DNA of 26,660 bases from DATLZB01 sp035574175 (GTDB taxonomy: Bacteria; Pseudomonadota; Alphaproteobacteria; Rhizobiales; Hyphomicrobiaceae), in assembly GCA_035574175.1 (NCBI GenBank), contig DATLZB010000065.1, positions 1 to 26,660 of the forward strand. Direction: 5' to 3'. Below, piece by piece: positions 7,502-14,936 of the stretch (the stretch's first letter is position 1; every line of letters starts with the position of its first letter). Under the pieces are notes generated by a model. That model did no database searches. It worked only from the letters and a program-made list of their open reading frames with translations, and had not been told where the DNA came from. The translations under genes and the position numbers were made by a program.

Positions 7502-10500
7502 TCAACGCAAGTCGAACAGCCGGAGCTGGCGCTCGTCCTGCCCTTTCGTCTCGCGGGCAAGCTGCTCGATGCGATCGAAGGGCACCTGCTCGGCGCTGAT
7601 CAGCGAGCGCTGCGCCTTCATGGCCCGGACCAGGCCTTCTTGGACGAGATGGAACTCGCCGACCGTCTGGCCGGGCAGCACCGCCGAGGGATCAAGACCG
7701 CTCTCGCTTTGGAACGCGGCTTTGAGCTTCTTAAGCGCGGTGTCTTCCCGTACGCGACCGATGAACCAAGAGGTGATCTGATCGCGCGATCGATAGTCGA
7801 GGTCGCCCGGCGACTGCGTGGCGAGCATCATGCCGAGGCCGGCCGAGCGGGCCCGCTTGAGCAGGCTCTGCAGGGGCTCTGCGGTTGCCGGCTTGGCGTT
7901 GGCCGGGATGTAGAGATCGGCCTCATCGAACATGACCACGGCCTGCAGCCCGTCGTGCGGGTTCCTCTGGCAGAAGCGCAGCGCCTCCGAAAGGAACTGA
8001 GCGACCCAGAACAGGATGTTCTCGTTGTCGCCGAGAAAGCCCGTGTAGATCACCGACAGACGGGTCCGGCCGGGACGGGCGTAAGGCCCGATGCCGAGCA
8101 GTGATTCCATGCGCAGGCTCTCGCCGGCGCCCTCGAACAGGGCCGAGTTGCGGTGGCGCAAGCTGTCGAGTTGGGCAACGAGGTCGCGGCGGATCTTGCC
8201 GGACGGGTCCATGCGCTGAGTAAGGTCGCTGAGCTCTGGGTCCTCGTCTTCGAGCAGCCTGATGAGGTCGCTCAGGCCGACCTCTGCCCGGCTGCGCGAG
8301 CCGAGGATCTTGAGTGCTACCGAGAGCGTGCCCGACTGTTTCTGGTGGGTCGCCGAGGTTTTGAGGTGCAGCATGTCGCCGAGCGCCGCCGCCGACAGGT
8401 TGGCAAGCAGTTGCTGCTCGTGTTCGGGCAGCTCGCTGATGCCGGTCGGCAGCAGCGTGATCGAGATCGGCCGGCCGGACCTGCGGCCCGGCGTGTAGAC
8501 GGCAACGTCGATGGCGTCGGCGAGCTTCTCGCGCTCTCCCCGTCGCTCGGTATATTCGTTGTCGTTGGCGCGCCACACGTCGGGGTTGGCGTAGCTGCAC
8601 AGGTCTCCCTTGCGGTCGATCAACACTGCTGGGATGCCCCGCAGCAGAAGCTGCTCGATGAGACACAGCGCCAGCGTCGTCTTGCCCGAACCCGAGCCGC
8701 CGAGCACGGCCGCGTGGCGCTTCAGCACGTCCTTGTTGAGGGTAACCGGTTTGGCGCCGTCCAGCGTCCGGCCGGCATAGATGCTGTTGACGTTGTCGCC
8801 GTTCTCGTTGAGCAGCACCGACAACGGCAGTTCGTCGTCGTTGGCCGGCAACCGGTTGGGCTCGTAGCCGCCGCCCCAGCCGGTCCAATCGGACCAAGCG
8901 GCGCCGGCGCTGGCGGCGAAGCTGCGCAGGAACGTCACCTTCTTTGGCGCCTCGGGTTGGGCTCCGTTGGCCCCGCTGCCTGCTTCATCGCCTTCGGTGC
9001 TCTCCTCGATTTTGGGCAGCGGCTTGCCCAATAGGTCGAGTCGCAGCAGCTGCACGACAGGCAGCAGAGCCGACATCAGCCTGGCCCGCTCAAACCACTC
9101 CTTGAAGCCTGGATCCTGGCGGTGATGGGCGTGGAACTCGCGCACGGCCATCATCCGCTCCCAGTCGGGGATGGGAATCATGATCGTGCGCCCGCCGCCG
9201 TCTCGGAACTTGCGGAAGGCCTGTGCGGTCAGGTTCTTGCGGTTCGGAGGGAAGTCGCTGGCCCTGAGCAGGAACGCGGCGCGACCACGGGTCGCGGTCA
9301 GCACCTTGTCGAGCTGGCGCTTGAGGCCCCCGCCCTGCGTCGGCCGGTTGCAGAGGAAGACGCGTGCCTCGAAGGCGTGCCCCGAGGCATGCTTGACCGA
9401 CAAATCGACGGCCGGCACGTCGTCGGCGATCTCGAGCCGCTTCACCTTGAGATCGGCGATGCCGTCCGGCCACTCCTCGCGGGCGCGCTCGAGCGCTGCC
9501 ACCAGCACGTCCATGAGTTCCTGGTCGTTGGACGGCATTTCCGCTTCGCAGGCGCTTTGAAAGCGGTCCCACATTTGGTGGAAGTCGAGTTCGGGCGAGG
9601 ATGCGGGTGTAGCCTCCGGCTCGTCGTTGTCATGAGCAAAGCCCAGCGCTGCGGCGAGCGTCGAGATGAAGCCGGTTCGCGCTTCGGGCTCTTCGTGGCT
9701 GGCCTGCTGGCGGGATCTGATCTGGTTCTGGGCGTGCTCGAGTAGCCGCCGGGTGGAAAGTCCTCCGAACTCCTCGAAGAACTGCGGGCCGAAAAAGGCG
9801 GACGCGTCGGGATAGCTGGCGCCGCCGCCGCTGGTTTCTGCGTGGTAGGCGAGCCGCCGCGCGATGATGAGCTTGGCTTCGGCTGGCGTGCGCGCTTCGA
9901 TGAGCCCGATTGGGCCCGCCTTCTCGATCCGGTCGATGTAGGACTGCGCCAGCGTCCCCCGCGCCTGCCCGTAGAAATCCTCCAGGCATGAAATCAACAT
10001 GATCGAGGTCGGCACGCGATTGGCGATCTGGATGAGGTCGCGCACAGCCCGCTGGAAGCGCTCTTCGGCATCCTCGAAGAAGCGCAGGTCCTCCACCTGA
10101 TCGATGCAGAACACGAGCGCCGCCCGATCGACCGACCACATGAGCTTACCGAGGCTTTCGATGATCTCGAAGGAGCGCCCATCACCGGAGCTGGCATCGA
10201 GCGCGGCGACCGCCTCCTTCGACAGCTCGTTGAGCGGCCGCCCCTGCAGGTAATGGCGAACGCGCTGATCGATGCGGGGATCGGCGCGCTGCAGGTAGAG
10301 CAGGGCTCTTACCACGTTGATGTCGATCTCCTGCTCTGCGAACTTCGGCGCGGCCACGATGTCGTCGGCCAGCTCGTGGATGAGCCGGGCGAGTTCGTCG
10401 CTGGTGAGGTCCGCCTCACGCAATTTGTCGAGCTCGGCGACCGGCATCACGTCGGCATCGGCCACCAGCCGGCGGGTCAGTCGCGACAGAGCGCTTTCCC

Positions 10501-10888
10501 CGCCGTTATCCGGGTCGTAGGGCTTCTCCAGCGAGTTGATGAGTCGGCGCAGGTAGTAGTCGGCGTAATTGGCGATATCGGGCGTCATCTGGGCGTAGCC
10601 GAAGTACGCCTTGGCCGACCGGTGCGCGCCGGTGCGGAGCGCCCGGATGAGATGCGTCTTGCCCGCGCCCGATTGGCCGTGAAAAAGCAAGATGCGGGGC
10701 CGTGACGCGCTTGCCTTGCCGAGCGTGATGGCGTCGAGCAGGCCGTAGAATTTGCGACGGGCCTTTTCGTGGATCTGCTCGACGTCGACCGGGTCGGCGC
10801 GCCAGATGTCATCTTCCCAGGTGATCGAATGCTCGAACGCCGCGGACAACTGATCCGCGACCGGCGCCGGGTGGTGCTGTGACTGCAT
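7502..10888 (-). CDS. Dual P-loop ATPase: N-terminal AAA module plus C-terminal HerA/FtsK-like module, 1128 aa
   Basis: The protein carries two separate ATPase modules. The first (about residues 1-400) has Walker A GQSGAGKTH at 71-79 and Walker B LVFCIDQ at 258-264 and resembles AAA/STAND-type NTPases. Residues 400-435 form an acidic linker. Residues 440-625 form a middle region of unknown fold, with conserved-looking PIPDWERMMAVREF at 572-585. The second module has Walker A GGSGSGKTT at 730-738, IDRKGDL at 757-763, Walker B VVMFDEAD at 984-991 and the ATQSPGDLD segment at 1023-1031. That combination is typical of HerA/FtsK-type DNA-pumping motors. No membrane segment or gamma domain is visible, so it is not a cell-division FtsK. 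It follows the winged-helix-like gene by 42 bases on the same strand, so they form a likely operon. Known relatives with HerA motors act in DNA processing or phage defence; such a role here is inferred. Confidence 0.85.
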   Translation of the reverse strand: MQSQHHPAPVADQLSAAFEHSITWEDDIWRADPVDVEQIHEKARRKFYGLLDAITLGKASASRPRILLFHGQSGAGKTHLIRALRTGAHRSAKAYFGYAQMTPDIANYADYYLRRLINSLEKPYDPDNGGESALSRLTRRLVADADVMPVAELDKLREADLTSDELARLIHELADDIVAAPKFAEQEIDINVVRALLYLQRADPRIDQRVRHYLQGRPLNELSKEAVAALDASSGDGRSFEIIESLGKLMWSVDRAALVFCIDQVEDLRFFEDAEERFQRAVRDLIQIANRVPTSIMLISCLEDFYGQARGTLAQSYIDRIEKAGPIGLIEARTPAEAKLIIARRLAYHAETSGGGASYPDASAFFGPQFFEEFGGLSTRRLLEHAQNQIRSRQQASHEEPEARTGFISTLAAALGFAHDNDEPEATPASSPELDFHQMWDRFQSACEAEMPSNDQELMDVLVAALERAREEWPDGIADLKVKRLEIADDVPAVDLSVKHASGHAFEARVFLCNRPTQGGGLKRQLDKVLTATRGRAAFLLRASDFPPNRKNLTAQAFRKFRDGGGRTIMIPIPDWERMMAVREFHAHHRQDPGFKEWFERARLMSALLPVVQLLRLDLLGKPLPKIEESTEGDEAGSGANGAQPEAPKKVTFLRSFAASAGAAWSDWTGWGGGYEPNRLPANDDELPLSVLLNENGDNVNSIYAGRTLDGAKPVTLNKDVLKRHAAVLGGSGSGKTTLALCLIEQLLLRGIPAVLIDRKGDLCSYANPDVWRANDNEYTERRGEREKLADAIDVAVYTPGRRSGRPISITLLPTGISELPEHEQQLLANLSAAALGDMLHLKTSATHQKQSGTLSVALKILGSRSRAEVGLSDLIRLLEDEDPELSDLTQRMDPSGKIRRDLVAQLDSLRHRNSALFEGAGESLRMESLLGIGPYARPGRTRLSVIYTGFLGDNENILFWVAQFLSEALRFCQRNPHDGLQAVVMFDEADLYIPANAKPATAEPLQSLLKRARSAGLGMMLATQSPGDLDYRSRDQITSWFIGRVREDTALKKLKAAFQSESGLDPSAVLPGQTVGEFHLVQEGLVRAMKAQRSLISAEQVPFDRIEQLARETKGQDERQLRLFDLR

Positions 10889-10930
10889 GGAATATCAACC
10901 CTTGAACGTGAAACCGATCTGACGTGCGCC

Positions 10931-12031
10931 TCAGTCCTCGACCCGCACGAAGTGCCAGACCATGTTTTTGTAGGGGATGGCCGAGGCCTGGAATTCCTTC
11001 ATCTGGCTCCGGTCCTTGAGGTCGGCGCTGGCGAGCGCGAGATGGCCGGTGCGGTGCGCCTCGGCGAGCATCGCCTTGAACTCGATCTCGGACAGCCCCC
11101 AGCCCGGATGCCGCGCTGCGATCGCCTGCCACACGTGGCAGATGAAGGCCTTGCGGTTGCCGGGCCAGCCTTCGGCCCTGGTGCGGGCGGCAACTTGCAC
11201 CTCGCGCGCAAAGCCGGGCAGGTCGGGGCGGGTGGCGACGGCCGGTTTTGCGGGGGCCTTTGGGGCCGGCTGGGGTGGCGTTTCGACCGCACCGCTGCCG
11301 GTGGTGGCGGGGGCTCGGCAAAACTGCCGGAGTACGGCAAGCCTGAGCGCCGGTGCGCCGGTCCCGCTCGCGCCGACCTGCTCGGCGGCAAGCAGGGCGA
11401 TGAGCCGACTGTCGGTGCCGACATTGCGCGGCCGCCGCAAGAGCTGCCCGGCAAGCAGCCGCGCCGTTTTGGCGGGCAGGCCCGAGCGCGAGCCGAGGCC
11501 CGCCTTGATCCGGTTGCCGAAGGCGCGCTCGAGCGCGACGTCGGCGAGCCGCGCCCTCACCTGCGCCGGGCTGGCGCTGCGCCGCAGCTTGAATCCGAAG
11601 GCCTGGGCGAGGACGTGCGCCCTGAGCTGGTCCGCTCTCGCGAGCGCCTTGAGCTGAGACGGCGCACCGGGGTCGATGCCCAGGGCGCGGGCGAGCAGGC
11701 GGCTGTCCCGCACCTCCTCCCAGGCACGGCGGCTTGCATTGGCCCCGAGCTCGGTCTCCACAAGCGCGATCCCCGCCGGCGTCGGCTCGAGCACGCCCTG
11801 TCGCTGCACGACGAGATCCTCGTCTGCGAGGGCCTTGATCTCGCTCTCGATGAGAGGCTTCTGCTCGGCGGCAGACCGGGACGGCAAGAGCAGCTCGCCG
11901 AGGCTGCGCGAGAGTTCTGCGCAGGTGACGCCTTGCTCGCACGCAACGCGCGCGAGGATGGCGAGGCGCCAGCCGGTGAGGCGCTCGGCCGAACGCGGCA
12001 CGGGGCGCGCGCGGGTCCTCGCCAGTGCCAT
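10931..12031 (-). CDS. Winged-helix-like protein, partner of the dual ATPase, 366 aa
   Basis: The 366-residue product has three visible parts. Residues about 18-95 look like a winged-helix or MarR-like fold: LTGWRLAILARVACEQG, a helix pair, and the wing-like stretch VVQRQGVLEPTPAG. Residues 125-240 are helical and of unknown fold. A Pro/Ala-rich linker at 250-268 leads to a C-terminal domain at 272-366 with KAFICHVW at 294-301, LSEIEFKAMLAEAHRTGHL at 313-331 and MVWHFVRV at 357-364. This last domain also looks like a small wHTH-type fold. I recognise no named family. GGGGGG eight bases before the ATG at 12031 supports the start. It is the first gene of the unit and the ATPase follows 42 bases later. 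The domain make-up suggests DNA binding or recruitment of the ATPase; this is inference. Confidence 0.75.
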   Translation of the reverse strand: MALARTRARPVPRSAERLTGWRLAILARVACEQGVTCAELSRSLGELLLPSRSAAEQKPLIESEIKALADEDLVVQRQGVLEPTPAGIALVETELGANASRRAWEEVRDSRLLARALGIDPGAPSQLKALARADQLRAHVLAQAFGFKLRRSASPAQVRARLADVALERAFGNRIKAGLGSRSGLPAKTARLLAGQLLRRPRNVGTDSRLIALLAAEQVGASGTGAPALRLAVLRQFCRAPATTGSGAVETPPQPAPKAPAKPAVATRPDLPGFAREVQVAARTRAEGWPGNRKAFICHVWQAIAARHPGWGLSEIEFKAMLAEAHRTGHLALASADLKDRSQMKEFQASAIPYKNMVWHFVRVED

Positions 12032-12440
12032 CGTCGAACCCCCCTGTGGAAAGTAAGTCGGCTGTGGGCAGTCCTACCCTCAAGGGGCTGGCGGACCACC
12101 GCCCGGACAGCTTCTCCAACGCACGAATCACTGTGGGAACACGCATCATTGTGCGGGAGAGGGTCCACACGGCCAAGGGCCCCGCCATGCTTTTTTGGCG
12201 GCTCCCGCCTCTACCGATGCCGCGGCGACTCATCTAGCCGCCGCCGTGCTGCCCCGAAGGCGCCAAACTGGCGTCAAGGTCCTTAGGCCCATTTACAACT
12301 TGAGCCGCCGAGCCCCGCAGTGGAGCGGCTTAGGAAGGTCTCTAAAGGGGGCGCCGTTGGGGAGCGGCGGTAAGGGACGCTTAACCTATTTACGGAAAAC
12401 TAACGTCGAGGCCCTGCCGGGCCTTTGCGGAGTGGTTGGA
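12032..12440. other. Divergent intergenic region, no gene recognised
   Basis: These 409 bases separate the winged-helix/ATPase operon (minus) from the CAP lipoprotein gene (plus) and must carry both promoters. No convincing -35/-10 pair stands out. A short hairpin, GGCGG-CTC-CCGCC near 12198-12210, is preceded rather than followed by a T-run on the plus strand, so it is not an intrinsic terminator in either direction. An AT-rich patch at 12378-12408, just upstream of the lipoprotein gene, is the likeliest plus-strand promoter area. The plus-strand frame that starts at 12195 is an upstream extension of the lipoprotein gene and is not believed. Confidence 0.4.
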
Positions 12441-13118
12441 ATGTATCGCGTAGCACTGCCGGCCGTGCTGTCGCTCGGGCTTGCCGCTTGCAGCCTGGGC
12501 TTTTCGCAGCCCTTCAACTTCGGCTTCGGCAGTTCCGAGTCGACGCCGTCCCAGACGGCCTCGCTCAGGAGCTCGACCAGCACTGGCCTCGCCGCCGACA
12601 CCTCCCGCACCGCTTCCTCGCGCAGCGGCTCCGATCGGCTGGCGAGTCTCGACGACCGCGCTCCGAAGGGCTCCTATGATCGCGCACCGAGCGGCGCGCT
12701 CGCAGGGCGCGACTACAGCGCCACCGCGCTCAACCCCGAACAGGCGCGTGATCTCATCAACGCCTATCGTCGCGAAAAGGGTTTAAAGCCGCTCACCCTC
12801 AGTGCGGAGCTGACCGCCGCCGCCAAGGATCACTCGCGCGACCTTGCCAAGTGGGACCGCATCTCCCACTACGGCTCCGACGGGTCAAATCCGTGGGACC
12901 GCGTCAAGCGGGCTGGCTACAACGCCCGCGTGGCCGCCGAGAACGTGGGCACCGGCCAGGCCTCGTTCGAGGAGGTGCTGAAGGGCTGGAAGGCGAGCCC
13001 GGGCCACAACAAGAACCTGCTGCTCCGCGATGCCGAGAACATGGGCATCGCCCTGGTGCACGACCCCAAGACCGAGTTCAAGACGTTCTGGACCCTGGTG
13101 CTGGCCTCTCGGCTGTGA
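12441..13118 (+). CDS. CAP-domain (SCP-like) lipoprotein, 225 aa
   Basis: The signal sequence MYRVALPAVLSLGLAAC ends in a lipobox (LAAC, Cys17), so the product should be a lipoprotein. It lacks Asp right after the cysteine, which is compatible with the outer membrane. Residues 20-95 are a Ser/Thr/Arg-rich low-complexity linker. The CAP domain covers about 97-222. It carries HSRDLA with His131, ISHYGSDGSNPWDR with His143, AENVG with Glu167, and KASPGHNKNLLL with His189. These are the conserved residues of the CAP cavity. The family is extracellular and its bacterial substrates are mostly unknown. The frame opens upstream at 12195, but the ATG at 12441 follows GGAG by eight bases and gives an intact lipoprotein signal, so it is preferred. 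It is tail-to-tail with the dCTP deaminase gene, 23 bases apart. Confidence 0.92.
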   Translation: MYRVALPAVLSLGLAACSLGFSQPFNFGFGSSESTPSQTASLRSSTSTGLAADTSRTASSRSGSDRLASLDDRAPKGSYDRAPSGALAGRDYSATALNPEQARDLINAYRREKGLKPLTLSAELTAAAKDHSRDLAKWDRISHYGSDGSNPWDRVKRAGYNARVAAENVGTGQASFEEVLKGWKASPGHNKNLLLRDAENMGIALVHDPKTEFKTFWTLVLASRL

Positions 13119-13141
13119 GCGGCCGGCCAAGCTATTGCAAG

Positions 13142-14338
13142 TTATTTGAAGTGCTTGGAGAGCTTCAGCCCCTGCCCCTGGTAGTGGGATTTGATGCCGC
13201 GGCCGTAGACCCTGATCGGGGCCTCGGCCAGATGCTCATAGACGAGCCGCGCGATGATCTGGCCCTCCTCCAGCACGAACGGCACATCGAGCGTCCTCAC
13301 CTCGAGCACGGCCCTGCTGCCTAGCCCTCCGTCGTCCGTCGCCCCGAACCCCGGATCGAAGAAGCCGGCATAGTGCGCGCGGAACTCGCCCATCATCGGG
13401 TCGATGGGGATCATCTCTGCGGCGAACGCCGGAGGCACGTAGATGCGCTCCTTCGAGGCCAGGATGTAGAACTGGTTGGGGTTGAGGATGAGCCGCCCGC
13501 CGTGACTGCGCATCGGCTCCCAGAAGTCCCTGCGCTCGTGCGCGCCCTTCCCGTCCACGTCGAGGACCTCCGTGTAGCGCAACGCCCGATAGCCGATCAC
13601 GGCCCCCTTGCTCTCGCCCTTGAGGTCGACCCGTATGTTGAGCCCGAAGCGGATGGTTGCCTTGCCCGCTTCGCCGTCGATCAGCGGCGTGCTTGCGTCC
13701 AGCGCCCGCAGTTCGCCGTCCGACAGCGACGGCCGCCAGTAGCGGTCCTGGCTGCCCGTCCGCCGTAGGAACCTGATCTGGTTCAGCCTGGAGCCCTTGC
13801 GCACCTTGATGCTGAACGTGCGCGGGAAGATTTCGGCATAGAGCGGGCCGCGGTAGCCGGCCTCCACCCAGTCGAAAGCCTCGCTGTGGTCGGTGATGAG
13901 GCGGGTGAACACGTCGATGCGGCCCGTGGAGCTTTTCGGGTTGGCGATGGCCGCGATTGTCGCCGGCAGTTCGAGCTGCTCCTGCAGCTCGACGAGGTAG
14001 ACGCAGCCCTGCTCGAGCACGGCGCCGCCGTCGAGGGCGATCTCGTGCTGCTTGAGGGTTGCGAGCTGCTCGAGCACGCTGCGCTCCCGGCCGGGCAGGA
14101 AGCTTGCCCGCACGCGATAGGCCTTGGCGCCGAGTCTCAGATCGAGGCTAGCCGGCTGCACCTGGTCTGCCGCGACATCCTCCGCGGCGCGGATCTTTCT
14201 GCGCTTCAGCAGCGCCTCGATGTGCTGGGCGGGAAGCAGCCCGGCCTTGCCGCCGACCTCCGACCTCGGCAGCGTGTCGTCGTCCATGGCTCTGCCACTC
14301 TTTCCGGTTCCGAACAGGGATAGTACATCCTCCGCCAT
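13142..14338 (-). CDS. dcd: dCTP deaminase, long two-domain form, 398 aa
   Basis: This enzyme deaminates dCTP to dUTP in the pyrimidine nucleotide pathway supplying dTMP. Classical Dcd is about 190 residues; this is the roughly doubled form known in alphaproteobacteria. The first domain shows QPASLDLRLG at 61-70 and NPKSSTGRIDVFTRLI at 133-148. The second shows HYAGFFDPGFG at 322-332 and EEGQIIARLVYE at 357-368. The motifs most like the Dcd/dUTPase nucleotide site are split between the two halves, so the tandem probably works as a pseudo-dimeric unit. The ATG at 14338 has GAGGGA about eight bases upstream. An internal ATG at 14287 would remove 17 poorly conserved residues and cannot be excluded. 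Dcd family membership is clear; deaminase rather than dUTPase activity follows from family annotation. Confidence 0.88.
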   Translation of the reverse strand: MAEDVLSLFGTGKSGRAMDDDTLPRSEVGGKAGLLPAQHIEALLKRRKIRAAEDVAADQVQPASLDLRLGAKAYRVRASFLPGRERSVLEQLATLKQHEIALDGGAVLEQGCVYLVELQEQLELPATIAAIANPKSSTGRIDVFTRLITDHSEAFDWVEAGYRGPLYAEIFPRTFSIKVRKGSRLNQIRFLRRTGSQDRYWRPSLSDGELRALDASTPLIDGEAGKATIRFGLNIRVDLKGESKGAVIGYRALRYTEVLDVDGKGAHERRDFWEPMRSHGGRLILNPNQFYILASKERIYVPPAFAAEMIPIDPMMGEFRAHYAGFFDPGFGATDDGGLGSRAVLEVRTLDVPFVLEEGQIIARLVYEHLAEAPIRVYGRGIKSHYQGQGLKLSKHFK

Positions 14339-14555
14339 TTGGCGGTCCCTCGGGTGTAGGGTAGGGCCCTCGTAGGGTGAGGTCGCGAATCAGGCTTTGG
14401 GACTGATATTGCACCATGAGGCGCCGCCGCTCGGCGGGTGCGATTGAACCTTGCCCGCAATCCACAGGGACGTTCGAGGACCGGTTCTTGCGGCGCTTCC
14501 CCGCCTGCACGGCGTGCGATCCAGTGCCCGGCGCACGGCTGGGACTTCCGGTTGC

Positions 14556-14936
14556 TCAGATCTGTGTCCGCCCGAGGATTCGCAGCACAATGTCCCTGCC
14601 GCCGCGCATATAGGGATAGAGCAGCCGTGTACGGCCCTTCGATGCGAATAGCCTCTTCAGGAGACCGCTCGACATCCCCTCCGGCTCCGAAAGCGTTGAC
14701 AGCAGGTGAACGCACTCGTGCCCATGATAAAGACGGCCTTCGTATTTCGCTGCCATGCCTTCGTTCAGATCAAGGCCCGCAGCGACGATCTCGTCAACAA
14801 GGGGATGCGGGTCTCGGGCGTTGATCAGATCGACTTGGCCAACCGCTTTGCGCAGCCTGACGAGGCGGACATACGACGTGCAGAATGGGCACTGCCCATC
14901 ATAGACGATTTGAATGCCCTTAGGGCGGTCACTCAT
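14556..14936 (-). CDS. DCC1/DUF393 thiol-disulfide oxidoreductase-like protein, 126 aa
   Basis: The N-terminus holds the family signature VYDGQCPFC, with the CxxC pair Cys16 and Cys19 right after the first beta strand, as in thioredoxin-like folds. The length of about 125 residues is normal for DUF393. Several such proteins occur next to, or fused with, HTTM-type membrane proteins, and that is the arrangement here. The upstream gene ends in TGA at 14929-14931 and this ATG lies within it, making an ATGAGTGA overlap of eight bases that indicates translational coupling. GAGG about eight bases before the ATG supports this start over the TTG two codons earlier. It probably supplies or accepts reducing equivalents for its membrane partner; this is inference from the pairing. 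Confidence 0.85.
   Translation of the reverse strand: MSDRPKGIQIVYDGQCPFCTSYVRLVRLRKAVGQVDLINARDPHPLVDEIVAAGLDLNEGMAAKYEGRLYHGHECVHLLSTLSEPEGMSSGLLKRLFASKGRTRLLYPYMRGGRDIVLRILGRTQI

Noticed and set aside
6987..7781. 264-codon plus-strand frame between moeA and the dual ATPase
   Set aside because: Ser/Thr/Pro/Arg-rich, no motif, and its last third lies antisense to the ATPase C-terminus.
12190..12212. GGCGG-CTC-CCGCC hairpin next to a T-run as an intrinsic terminator
   Set aside because: The T-run precedes the hairpin on the plus strand and reads as A-run after it on the minus strand, so neither orientation fits.
10809..12233. 474-codon minus-strand frame overlapping the winged-helix-like gene in another frame
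   Set aside because: Arg/Pro-rich composition, no ribosome site, and overlap with both operon genes. The 366-residue frame has a good ribosome site and protein-like composition.
12195..12440. Upstream extension of the CAP lipoprotein frame
   Set aside because: It would bury the lipobox 80 residues inside the protein; the ATG at 12441 has a ribosome site and an intact signal.
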